Part shown: one piece after another, positions 1-7,585 of the stretch
Numbering within the stretch: position 1 is the stretch's first letter
Layout of the letters: each line of letters begins with the position of its first letter
NCBI GenBank assembly: GCA_035540755.1
Contig: DATLGD010000027.1
Location: 1-12,889 of the forward strand
DNA: 12,889 nucleotides
Reading direction: 5' to 3'
From: DATLGD01 sp035540755
GTDB lineage: Bacteria > Actinomycetota > Actinomycetes > Mycobacteriales > SCTD01
Made by a program: the position numbers and the translations under genes
Notes under the pieces: generated by a model
What the model saw: only the letters and a program-made list of their open reading frames with translations
Databases searched by the model: none
Told to the model about the DNA's origin: nothing

Positions 1-15
1 GGGAAGGTGGTGGCC

Positions 16-1233
<1,218 letters not shown>

Positions 1234-1281
1234 CGGCACGCCCTCCCCCGCGCCCGCCGGCGGCAGGGCAGACTCCGCACC

Positions 1282-2286
1282 GTGGAGTCAGGGACGATCG
1301 TCCTCCCCAGGGCCGAGGCGACGCCGTTCCGGTCCGCCGCGCGCCGGCTGCTCGTCGCCCTGGTCGTGCTGGTGGTGATCGCCACCGTGGTGTGGCTGGA
1401 CGGCGGCGGCTACACCGACGTCGACGGCCGGGTCAGCTGGTTCGACGCGCTCTACTACGCGACGGTCACGGCCTCCACGACCGGCTACGGCGACATCGCG
1501 CCGGTGACCGAGCAGGCGCGGCTGGTCAACGTCCTGCTGGTCACGCCGCTGCGGGTGGTCTTCGTCGTCGCGCTGATCGGGAGCGTGTTCGAGGTGGTCA
1601 CCGCCAGCGCGCGCACCGCGCTGCGCCGGCGGCACTACGAGAAGGTGCTGCACGGGCACACCGTCGTCGTCGGCTACGGCACCCGCGGCCGGGCGGCGGT
1701 GCGGGCACTGATCGAGCGCGACGTGGCCCCGGAGACCATCGTCGCGATAGACCGCGACGAGACCGCCGCCGCCGAAGCGGTGAGCAACGGGCTCACGGCC
1801 GTGCACGGGGACGCCACCCGCGACGCCGTGCAGCGTGCGGCCTACGTCGGCGAGGCGGCGCAGGTGATCGTCGCGGTGTCGCAGGACGCCACGTCGGTGC
1901 TCGCCACGCTGACCAGCCGCCGGCTCGCGCCGCAGGCCAACATCGTCGCGTCGGTGCGCGAGGCGGAGAATGCGCCGCTGCTGCACGCCAGCGGGGCCGA
2001 CAGCGTCGTCGTCTCCTCCGAGACCGCCGGCCGGATGCTCGGCGTCGCGGTCGACCGCCCGCGGGCCGCCTCCGTGCTCGGCGACCTGCTCACCCCCGGC
2101 CGGTCCCTCGACCTCGAGGAGCGCCCGGTCGCCGACGTCGAGATCGGGCGGACGCCGCGCTCGCTCGACGGCCTCGTGCTCGCCGTCGTCCGCGACGGCC
2201 GCCGCCTCACGTACTACGACGACGAGGTGGGCAGCCTGCAGCCCGACGACCGTGTCGTCGTGGTCGTCGTGCCGTCCGCGTCCTGA
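1282..2286 (+). CDS. Two-TM potassium channel with RCK (TrkA-N) domain
   Basis: This 334-residue protein is a membrane K+ channel subunit of the Ion_trans_2 plus RCK type, expected to work as a tetramer. A first helix lies at about 21-40. The pore loop with selectivity filter TTGYGD is at 66-71, and a second helix at about 80-107. A cytoplasmic Rossmann domain starts at about 126, with the nucleotide-binding glycines in GYGTRG at 131-136 and the acidic strand end at about 157-160 (IDRDE). A TrkA-C-like domain covers roughly the last 80 residues. The filter is intact, so it should conduct K+. RCK domains gate such channels in response to nucleotides or ions; which ligand acts here is unknown. 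The start is GTG 1282 without a clear Shine-Dalgarno site. The gene converges on the phosphodiesterase gene 46 bp away, and I saw no strong hairpin in that gap. Confidence 0.93.
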   Translation: MESGTIVLPRAEATPFRSAARRLLVALVVLVVIATVVWLDGGGYTDVDGRVSWFDALYYATVTASTTGYGDIAPVTEQARLVNVLLVTPLRVVFVVALIGSVFEVVTASARTALRRRHYEKVLHGHTVVVGYGTRGRAAVRALIERDVAPETIVAIDRDETAAAEAVSNGLTAVHGDATRDAVQRAAYVGEAAQVIVAVSQDATSVLATLTSRRLAPQANIVASVREAENAPLLHASGADSVVVSSETAGRMLGVAVDRPRAASVLGDLLTPGRSLDLEERPVADVEIGRTPRSLDGLVLAVVRDGRRLTYYDDEVGSLQPDDRVVVVVVPSAS

Positions 2287-2332
2287 GCGACCGGACCGGC
2301 CGAGGGCGCTGGTGGCTGCGGAACCCGGCGGG

Positions 2333-3094
2333 TCAGGCCGCGGCGGTCCCTGCGGTGGTCAGCGCGACCCGGGCGGACGCCGGCACGTCGGTGATGAGCG
2401 CGTCGACGCCGAGGCGGGCGAACCTGCGGACGTCGCGGCGCCGGTTGACCGTCCACGGCGTGACGGCGACGCCGACGGCGTGCGCGGTGCCGACGGACTC
2501 GGGTGCGGCGAGCAGCGCCAGCACGTGCGGGTGGATCTCGTCGTGCCCGTGCCGCAGCGCCTGCCGGAGCAGCGACGTGGGGCGGGCCGGCTCCCGGCCC
2601 AGGAGGGCGGTGCGCACGCCGGATCCGGGCGGCAGCAGCCGCCGCACGTGCGCGGCGACGCTGGTCGAGAACGACGACACGGTGACGTCGAGCGGCAGCC
2701 CGGCCCGCTGCAGCGACCGCAGCTGACCGGCGACGGCGAGCGCGGTGCGGGCGGCCGCGGCCGGGCCGGGCGGCGGCTTCTTCAGCTCGAGCACCACGCG
2801 CCGCCCCTCGGCCGCGACCAGCGCGTCCTCGACCCGGGCCAGGGCGACGCCGCGCTCGGCCGCGGTCTCGCGCAGGCAGGCCCACGGGTTGCCCGCGACC
2901 GTGATCGCGGTGCCGGTCAGCCGGGCGAGGTCGGGGTCGTGGCACAGCGCCAGCACGCCGTCGGCGGTGACCCGGACGTCGAGCTCGACGCCGTCGGCCC
3001 CGCCGTCGAGCGCCGCACGCACGGCGCGGACGGTGTTCTCGGGCCGGTCGACCGCCGGCAGGCCGCGGTGCGCGAGGAGGAGCACGCCGACCAC
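2333..3094 (-). CDS. Glycerophosphodiester phosphodiesterase (GDPD family)
   Basis: This 253-residue enzyme is predicted to hydrolyse glycerophosphodiesters, the deacylation products of phospholipids, to sn-glycerol 3-phosphate and an alcohol. The GDPD core is complete. HRG at 9-11 carries the first catalytic His, EN is at 19-20, the metal ligands E37 and D39 are in VELDV, the second catalytic His is in CHD at 51-53, and LELKKP at 102-107 supplies E103 and K105. A late GVDALITDVP segment matches the final strand of the TIM barrel. There is no signal peptide, so it should be cytoplasmic. GTG 3094 is the assigned start, but it lacks a Shine-Dalgarno site. GTG at codon 4 is an alternative that would start the protein only a few residues before the HRG motif. 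It lies 88 bp downstream of the small unknown gene. Confidence 0.92.
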   Translation of the reverse strand: MVGVLLLAHRGLPAVDRPENTVRAVRAALDGGADGVELDVRVTADGVLALCHDPDLARLTGTAITVAGNPWACLRETAAERGVALARVEDALVAAEGRRVVLELKKPPPGPAAAARTALAVAGQLRSLQRAGLPLDVTVSSFSTSVAAHVRRLLPPGSGVRTALLGREPARPTSLLRQALRHGHDEIHPHVLALLAAPESVGTAHAVGVAVTPWTVNRRRDVRRFARLGVDALITDVPASARVALTTAGTAAA

Positions 3095-3164
3095 GATCGG
3101 CCCCGGAGGTGTCCAGGCGCCGGGACCGAGGTGGACGGCAGGTGAAGAGCGCGCGGCGATCGCT

Positions 3165-3181
3165 GTCCGGAGCCGCCGGAC
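3165..3181 (-). terminator. Hairpin just after the 55-residue ORF
   Basis: GTCCGG (3165-3170) and CCGGAC (3176-3181) form a perfect 6-bp stem with a 5-nt loop. It begins one base after the stop codon of the small gene and has no U-tract, as is usual in high-GC actinobacteria. It may separate that gene from the phosphodiesterase gene. Confidence 0.4.
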
Positions 3182-3182
3182 G

Positions 3183-3350
3183 TCAGCTGGCGAGCGCCTC
3201 GTCGCGCAGCGCGTCGAGCAGGCCGAGGCTCTCCAGCAGGCTGCGGGCCTCGTCGGCGTCGGTGGCGTGGTGGCAGACGGTGAGCGCGGCGCGGCGCAGG
3301 TCGTCGCGGGTGAGGCCGGTGCTCGGGTCGACCGTGGCGTCGGTGGTCAT
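3183..3350 (-). CDS. Small hypothetical protein, 55 aa
   Basis: This is a short acidic soluble protein with no membrane segment, signal peptide or cysteine pair. The second half is probably two helices (LTRDDLRRAALTVCHHATDA, then EARSLLESLGLLDAL). The start is ATG 3350, because GGAGGA at 3354-3359 sits just upstream; a TTG at 3383 would add eleven proline-rich residues and is unlikely. The layout, with 'A..DA.EA..LLE.LGL' near the C-terminus, resembles short uncharacterised actinobacterial proteins, but I cannot assign a family. The 165 bp upstream (3351-3515) hold no gene. They contain an inverted repeat CACGAC/GTCGTG (3372-3377/3389-3394) and a CGGGCG/CGCCCG hairpin (3435-3452) that could terminate the DoxX-like gene. 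Confidence 0.6.
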   Translation of the reverse strand: MTTDATVDPSTGLTRDDLRRAALTVCHHATDADEARSLLESLGLLDALRDEALAS

Positions 3351-3515
3351 GGGTCCTCCAGGAGGTGGTGGCACGACGTTCAACGCGCGTCGTGGGCCGG
3401 CCGGTGCCCTGGGCGCGGATGGTCTGCGTCACCCCGGGCGGCGACTCGCCCGCCGCCGCGTGCGTCAGCCCCGGGGAGCAGCCGCACGCTCGTGGATTCT
3501 GACGTCAGGGAGGTC

Positions 3516-4016
3516 TCAGCCGACCGGAAGGTGCTTCGAGGTCGCCTGAGCCGCCTTCTCGGCGCGCTTGTGCGCCCGGGCCGCGCTCTTGGCCGCCTTC
3601 TTCTTGGTGCGCCGGGTCACCCGCGCGGCCGCGTGCGGCAGCGACTCCCGGCCGCCGGTGTCGGCGGTGGCCACGAGCAGGCCACCGAGCAGGCCGAGGT
3701 CGGTGATCAGGCCCTGCTTCTTGCCGGCCTTGGCCTGCGGGTCGTCCTCGGCCCAGAAGGCGTTGCGGACCATCGTGGTCGGCACCAGCGACGCCGCCAG
3801 CGCCAGCGCCGACAGGCGCGGCATCCGGTTGAGGGCGAGCAGCACGCCGCCGCCGACCCGGGTGGCGGCGTTGATCTGCACGAGCTTGTCGGCGTCGCGG
3901 AGCCCGGCGGCCTCGGCCATCGCCACGTGCGGCCCGGGGTTGCGCAGGGCGTCGACGCCCTCGGAGATGAAGGTCGCGGCGAGCAGCGGGCGGGCCAGGC
4001 GGCGGATGGGGCTCAC
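3516..4016 (-). CDS. DoxX-like membrane protein with basic C-terminal tail
   Basis: This 166-residue integral membrane protein resembles the DoxX family, small four-helix proteins linked in some actinobacteria to redox or thiol stress. The N-terminal stretch RRLARPLLAATFISEGVDALRNPGPH (written here only as a landmark, residues 5-30) is typical of actinobacterial members. Hydrophobic segments lie at about 9-22, 50-63, 67-84 and 103-117. The last 35 residues are unusual: 132-162 is made almost only of Lys, Arg, Ala and a few His, like a histone tail, and probably stays in the cytoplasm. The GTG 4016 start has a good GGAGGA Shine-Dalgarno site (4023-4028). A GNNT-N15-GGGTAC motif at 4055-4079 fits the sigma-B-type promoter known from Streptomyces, so stress control is possible. 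The precise function is unknown. Confidence 0.78.
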   Translation of the reverse strand: MSPIRRLARPLLAATFISEGVDALRNPGPHVAMAEAAGLRDADKLVQINAATRVGGGVLLALNRMPRLSALALAASLVPTTMVRNAFWAEDDPQAKAGKKQGLITDLGLLGGLLVATADTGGRESLPHAAARVTRRTKKKAAKSAARAHKRAEKAAQATSKHLPVG

Positions 4017-4054
4017 GGGGGGTCCTCCGGTTTCGGTGGGCGACGAGGCACCTC

Positions 4055-4079
4055 GTACCCAACCGCACCGCAGCGACCC
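4055..4079 (-). promoter_or_regulatory. Possible sigma-B-type promoter of the DoxX-like gene
   Basis: On the minus strand GGGT (4079-4076) is followed after 15 nt by GGGTAC (4060-4055), matching the Streptomyces general-stress consensus GNNT-N14-16-GGGTAC/T. The -10 element ends 38 nt before the GTG start, leaving room for a short leader with the Shine-Dalgarno site. A small inverted repeat, ACGAGG/CCTCGT (4043-4056), overlaps the expected transcription start. The motif is short, so a chance match remains possible. Confidence 0.35.
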
Positions 4080-4110
4080 GCACCGCGCCGCGGGTGTGGA
4101 GTGCCTGCGG

Positions 4111-4190
4111 CGGCTGGCGGGGTGCTCGAACCCGTCAGGAGCCCTCCTGCCGGCTGGCGGGGTGCCCGAACCCGTCAGGAGCCCTCCTGC
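4111..4190. repeat. Two tandem 40-bp repeats plus a decayed third copy
   Basis: Units 4111-4150 and 4151-4190 are identical except for one base (T at 4126, C at 4166). A degraded partial copy, CGGCGGGCGGG then GTCAGG, follows to about 4216 and reaches into the last codon of ppk2. Each unit holds a hairpin, CAGGA-GCCC-TCCTG (4136-4149 and 4176-4189). The array directly follows the ppk2 stop in its direction of transcription, so it could act as that gene's terminator, or it could be a dispersed intergenic repeat that has duplicated. Confidence 0.85.
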
Positions 4191-4211
4191 CGGCGGGCGG
4201 GCGGAGCCTCG

Positions 4212-5054
4212 TCAGGCCTGCAGCGCCTCGCGCATCGCGTCGAGGTCGAGGTCCGGCCGCTCCGGCCACTGCAGGTCCATGCTGCGCAGCGCCTCGAGCA
4301 GCAGGTGCGACAGCGCCCAGTTCCGGTACCACTTGCGGTCGGCCGGCACCACGTGCCACGGCGCCGCCGGCGACGCGCAGCGGGTGATCGCGGCCTCGTA
4401 GGCGAGCTGGTAGGCCGTCCAGTGCTGCCGCTCGTCGATGTCGCTCGGGTCGAGCTTCCAGTGCTTGGTCGGGTCGTCGAGCCGCTTGAGCAGCCGCTCG
4501 CGCTGGTACTCCGGTGAGATGTGGAACATCACCTTGACCAGGACGACGCCGTCGCCCGCGAGCCGGGCCTCCCACTCGTTGATCCGGTCGTAGCGGGACT
4601 CCCACTCCTGCCGCGGGACGAGGTCGTGCACCCGCGCGATGAGCACGTCCTCGTAGTGGCTGCGGTCGAAGACGCCGATGCCGCCGCAGGGCGGCAGCTC
4701 CTTCTCGATCCGCCAGAGGAAGTCGCGCTCGCGCTCCTCCGGCGTCGGGGCGCCGAAGCCCTTGATGCGGACCCCGCCCGGGTTCACCTGCCCGACGACG
4801 TGCTTGACCGCACCGCCCTTGCCGCTGGTGTCCATGCCCTGCAGCACGACGAGAACCCGGCGCCGACCGCCGGTGCGGCCGTCCGCCCACAGCCGCTCCT
4901 GCAGGTCGGCGAGCTCCTCGCCCATCTCGGCGACGGCCGCCTTCGCGTCCTTCTTGCCGCGGTCGGTGCCGGGCGTGGACCCGGGGTCGACCGAGGCCAG
5001 TGAGAACGGCCGGCCGGGAGGGACGCGCAGCAGGTCGGTGACCGGGCAGGCCAC
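4212..5054 (-). CDS. ppk2: Polyphosphate kinase 2 family protein
   Basis: This 280-residue cytoplasmic enzyme of the PPK2 family transfers phosphate between polyphosphate and a nucleotide; family members phosphorylate NMPs or NDPs. Walker A is GMDTSGKGG at 73-81, Walker B is FDRSHYED at 129-136, and a lid segment rich in Arg and Glu follows (YDRINEWEARL at 155-165). Length and motif order are those of an intact single-domain PPK2. The frame is open further upstream, but there it only shadows the lipoprotein gene. GTG 5054 is chosen because it lies 4 nt after the lipoprotein stop and gives the short N-terminus ending in TDLLRVPPG that I know from actinobacterial homologues. No Shine-Dalgarno site is visible, so it probably depends on translational coupling to the lipoprotein gene. 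AMP versus ADP preference cannot be told from the motifs. Confidence 0.92.
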   Translation of the reverse strand: MACPVTDLLRVPPGRPFSLASVDPGSTPGTDRGKKDAKAAVAEMGEELADLQERLWADGRTGGRRRVLVVLQGMDTSGKGGAVKHVVGQVNPGGVRIKGFGAPTPEERERDFLWRIEKELPPCGGIGVFDRSHYEDVLIARVHDLVPRQEWESRYDRINEWEARLAGDGVVLVKVMFHISPEYQRERLLKRLDDPTKHWKLDPSDIDERQHWTAYQLAYEAAITRCASPAAPWHVVPADRKWYRNWALSHLLLEALRSMDLQWPERPDLDLDAMREALQA

Positions 5055-5058
5055 GGGG

Positions 5059-5874
5059 TCAGCCCGGCTGCTGGCCGCGCAGGGCCTCGAGCAGCGGGGC
5101 GCCGTCCTGGACCTGGTCGGCCGGCGGCGCCTCGACGTCGACCTCGACGCCGAAGTCGAACAGCTCCATCGTGGTGGTCGCGGTGACCGCAGTGCCGCCG
5201 GTGGCGTCGGAGGCCGGCAGCTCGACGACCGCCGTGTACCGGCGGATGCGTCCGTCGTCGTCGATCCAGGCCTCGAACGGGAAGCTCTCGACGTCGGCGA
5301 GCGCCTCCCCGGCCGCGTCGCGCATCGCACCGCCGAGGTTCTCGATCGCGACCTCGGGATCCATCGTGCCGCGGTAGTGCGTGGTCGGCTCGCCCCGCAC
5401 GTCCTCGCGGCCGACCTCCTCGACGTCGTCGGAGGCGCCCTGCAGCGCCTCGAGCGAGCCGGACGGGTCCGAGGCCGCCTCCAGCGGAGTGCCGACCAGG
5501 TCCTCGAGGGCCAGCTGGAAGAACCCGGGCTGGCCGGGGACGGTCATGTAGAGCTGCCCGTCGACGATGCGCTGCTCCAGGGTGCCCATGCCACCGGGCA
5601 GCTCGAAGGTCGACTCGCCTTCGCCGGTGACCGGGTCGAGCACCCCCGAGCCGGCGAGCTCGAAGGACTGGCCGTCGGCCTCGGTGGAGACGGTCAGCTC
5701 GAACCGGCTCGGCCCGGCCTCCGCCGTGGTCTGCGAGGCCGCCTGGACCGCGGCGAGCGGTGTCACCCGGTCCTGCGCCGGCTCCGAGGAGCCCGCTCCG
5801 CCGCAGCCGGCGAGCACGACGGCGGCGGCGAGGACGGCCGCCGGGCGGCGCAGGGTGGAAGGGGACAGGCGCAC
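5059..5874 (-). CDS. Secreted lipoprotein, LppX/LprAFG-like
   Basis: This 271-residue protein is exported and lipid-anchored. It has a short basic N-terminus, a hydrophobic core and the lipobox LAGC with the modified cysteine at C24. A Gly/Ser/Glu linker leads into a domain of alternating strands (residues about 55-260) with repeated short patterns such as FELTVSTEADG, GQLYMTVPG and FEAWIDDDGRIRRYTAVVEL. This looks like the LppX/LprA/LprF/LprG fold of actinobacteria, whose members carry lipids or glycolipids through a hydrophobic cavity. The start is GTG 5874, with GGAGAG a few bases upstream. The gene overlaps nothing, but its stop lies 4 nt from the ppk2 start, so the two form a transcription unit. 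The assignment rests on the fold pattern and lipobox; the ligand is unknown. Confidence 0.82.
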   Translation of the reverse strand: MRLSPSTLRRPAAVLAAAVVLAGCGGAGSSEPAQDRVTPLAAVQAASQTTAEAGPSRFELTVSTEADGQSFELAGSGVLDPVTGEGESTFELPGGMGTLEQRIVDGQLYMTVPGQPGFFQLALEDLVGTPLEAASDPSGSLEALQGASDDVEEVGREDVRGEPTTHYRGTMDPEVAIENLGGAMRDAAGEALADVESFPFEAWIDDDGRIRRYTAVVELPASDATGGTAVTATTTMELFDFGVEVDVEAPPADQVQDGAPLLEALRGQQPG

Positions 5875-5929
5875 GGGGCTCTCCGGCGGTAGGGGGCGGA
5901 AGGGGGACGAACGCCTTCGAGTGTCGCAC

Positions 5930-5948
5930 CCGGAGCGCGGCGCTCTGG
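5930..5948 (-). terminator. Weak hairpin downstream of the yibE/F-like gene
   Basis: As minus-strand RNA, CCAGAGC and GCTCCGG pair over seven positions with one A-C mismatch and a 5-nt loop. The hairpin lies 20 nt after the stop codon at 5969. There is no U-tract. It could terminate the yibE/F-like gene before the lipoprotein promoter region. Confidence 0.3.
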
Positions 5949-5968
5949 CGGCCGTGTGGACGGAGCCC

Positions 5969-7318
5969 TCAGGCCGCGGCGGTCCGGGCGTCGGCAGGGG
6001 TCGGCCGGTCGATGCGCACCGTGAGGGCGGCCAGCCCGGTCGTCAGCGGCACCGCGGCGACCAGCCCGAGGCTGCCGACCAGCGTGCGGACCACCTCCTG
6101 CGCCACCACCTCGCTGGTGAGCACGTCGCGCAGGCCCGAGCCGGCCAGCTCGTAGACGACCAGCAGCGGCAGGGACGCGCCCACGTAGGCGAGCACCAGG
6201 GTGTTGACGGTCGCGGCGATGTGGTCGCGGCCGATCCGGATGCCGGCCCGGTAGAGCTCCCCGGCGCTCGCGGTCGGCTTGGCCAGGTGCAGCTCCCAGA
6301 CGGCGGACGCCTGGGTGACCGTGACGTCGTCGAGCACGCCGAGCGAGCCGATGACGATGCCGGCCAGCAGCAGCCCGCGCAGGTCGAGGTCGCCGACCGT
6401 GGCGCTGAGCAGGCTCGTCTCGTCCGAGCCGAGCCCGGTGAGGTGCGTGACGCCGACGAACAGCTGGGCCAGCAGCACGGTCAGCACGAGGCTGCCGAGC
6501 GTCCCGAGCACGGCGATGCTGGTCTGCACCTTCACCCCGTGCGCGAGGTACAGCACAACGAACATCACGACCGCCGACCCGGCGAGCGCCACCAGCAGGG
6601 CGTTGCGCCCGTCCAGCAGCGCGGGCAGGACGAACGCCGTCAGCACCACGAGCGACAGGCCCAGTCCGAACAGCGCCCGCAGCCCCATGAACCGGCCGAG
6701 CACGACGACCGCGAGCGCGAACAGCAGCCCCAGTACCAGCAGCGGCCGGCTGCGCTCGACGTCGGCGAACGCGTACTGCTGACCGGCCTCGGCGCCCGGG
6801 TCGTAGGACAGCACGATCCGACCGGCATCCGGGAAGGGCTGCACCGGCGTCGAGAGCGCGTCCAGCACGAACCGGTCGCCCTCGGTCGGGCCGTCGAGGA
6901 TGCGGACCTCCGCCGAGATGCACTCGGTCTGCGCGACGCCGGGCACGTCCGGCGCCGTCGGCAGGATCGGGACGAGCTCGTCCTCCGGCGCCACGCTGCG
7001 GTCGGGGCAGGGCACGACCTGCCGGCTCACGAGCTCGGCCCGTACCAGGCCGGTGGCGGGGCCGAGCCCGGAGGGCAGCCGCTCCGGGTCGGCGTCGGGA
7101 CGCAGGAGCACGACGCCGGTCAGCGCCAGCAGCATCAGCGGCACGATCAGCGCGGCGAGCAGCCGGTGCAGCCGGCGGCGGGCGGCCGCCTCAGGCGTCC
7201 CGGCCCGCGGGCGCGCGTGCCGGCCCCCGCCGCCGCGGGCGTGCACGTGGCCGAGAGCGAGCAGGTCGTCGTCCTGCTCGTCCGGGATCGGCCGGTCGGG
7301 TTCGGGAGCCGCGTGCAC
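5969..7318 (-). CDS. YibE/F family multi-pass membrane protein
   Basis: With the GTG 7318 start this is a 449-residue membrane protein of the YibE/F family, which has no proven function. A cytoplasmic N-terminus of about 50 residues holds a Gly/His stretch (GHVHARGGGGRH, about 23-34). One helix follows at about 52-71, then an extracytoplasmic domain with two cysteines (C104, C133) that could form a disulfide. Seven or so helices come after about 192, with the family's conserved GVLDDVTVTQ motif at about 327-336. The frame is open to 7411, but that extension would run through the tRNA terminator hairpin at 7377-7398, so the later start is preferred even though it lacks a Shine-Dalgarno site. 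A 94-bp gap separates it from the lipoprotein gene. Confidence 0.88.
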   Translation of the reverse strand: MHAAPEPDRPIPDEQDDDLLALGHVHARGGGGRHARPRAGTPEAAARRRLHRLLAALIVPLMLLALTGVVLLRPDADPERLPSGLGPATGLVRAELVSRQVVPCPDRSVAPEDELVPILPTAPDVPGVAQTECISAEVRILDGPTEGDRFVLDALSTPVQPFPDAGRIVLSYDPGAEAGQQYAFADVERSRPLLVLGLLFALAVVVLGRFMGLRALFGLGLSLVVLTAFVLPALLDGRNALLVALAGSAVVMFVVLYLAHGVKVQTSIAVLGTLGSLVLTVLLAQLFVGVTHLTGLGSDETSLLSATVGDLDLRGLLLAGIVIGSLGVLDDVTVTQASAVWELHLAKPTASAGELYRAGIRIGRDHIAATVNTLVLAYVGASLPLLVVYELAGSGLRDVLTSEVVAQEVVRTLVGSLGLVAAVPLTTGLAALTVRIDRPTPADARTAAA

Positions 7319-7376
7319 CCGGGCATGCTGCCACTTCGCCGGCGCGGCGCTCGCTCCGCCGGACCTCGCAGCAGCG

Positions 7377-7398
7377 ACCCGCCGGCGCAGCGGCGGGT
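7377..7398 (-). terminator. Terminator-like hairpin of tRNA-Lys
   Basis: ACCCGCCG (7377-7384) and CGGCGGGT (7391-7398) form a perfect 8-bp stem with a 6-nt loop, starting 23 nt beyond the tRNA 3' end. There is no U-tract. Its position supports termination of the tRNA transcript and a yibE/F-like start downstream of it. Confidence 0.6.
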
Positions 7399-7421
7399 GC
7401 CCGGCCTGCACGCGCGCTCGG

Positions 7422-7493
7422 TGGGCCGTGTCGGGGTCGAACCGACAACCCGAAGCTTAAAAGGCTCCTGCTCTGCCATTGAGCTAACGGCCC
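7422..7493 (-). tRNA. tRNA-Lys (anticodon UUU)
   Basis: A full cloverleaf of 72 nt can be drawn on the minus strand. The acceptor stem GGGCCGT pairs with ACGGCCC. The D arm is GCTC-AATGGCA-GAGC. The anticodon arm is GGAGC-CTTTTAA-GCTTC with anticodon TTT, and the T arm is GTCGG-TTCGACC-CCGAC. The discriminator base is A, and no CCA is encoded. The UUU anticodon reads both Lys codons AAA and AAG, of which AAG dominates in this GC-rich genome. It stands alone, with a hairpin terminator 23 nt downstream. Confidence 0.97.
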
Positions 7494-7535
7494 AGGGCAC
7501 ATCCTGCCTCACCCGAGGCGCCGTCGACATCTTCC

Positions 7536-7549
7536 CCGGACCGGTCCGG
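7536..7549. other. 14-bp perfect palindrome between tRNA-Lys and dedA
   Basis: CCGGACCGGTCCGG is a perfect palindrome, 43 bp upstream of the tRNA 5' end and 36 bp upstream of the DedA start, in a gap between divergent genes. It could be an operator for either side. No partner protein can be named. Confidence 0.5.
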
Positions 7550-7566
7550 TGGCGTGACCGGCGGTG

Positions 7567-7585
7567 CCGCGGGCACGCCCCGCGG
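7567..7585 (+). promoter_or_regulatory. Hairpin abutting the DedA start codon
   Basis: CCGCGGG (7567-7573) and CCCGCGG (7579-7585) form a 7-bp all-GC stem with a 5-nt loop ending at the base before ATG 7586. No Shine-Dalgarno site is visible in this region. If the transcript includes it, the stem would occupy the ribosome-binding position; if transcription starts at the ATG, it is only DNA symmetry. Confidence 0.35.

Noticed and set aside
2287..2332. Terminator between the convergent K+ channel and phosphodiesterase genes
   Set aside because: Only CCGG-type short symmetries with loops too small to form a hairpin were found.
4111..4190. CRISPR array or tRNA fragment (the repeat contains GGGTTCGA on the minus strand)
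   Set aside because: The units are directly joined without spacers, and no acceptor, D or anticodon arm can be drawn.
7319..7411. N-terminal extension of the YibE/F-like protein
   Set aside because: It would run through the hairpin that fits as the tRNA-Lys terminator, and the extra residues are not membrane- or family-like.
7500..7530. Promoter of tRNA-Lys
   Set aside because: CAGGAT or AGGATG could serve as a -10 element, but no acceptable -35 element at 16-18 nt was found, so it was not listed.
5567..7585. Long open frame upstream of, and in frame with, dedA
   Set aside because: It crosses the yibE/F-like gene and the tRNA on the opposite strand and has the Arg/Gln/His-rich composition of a GC-rich shadow frame.
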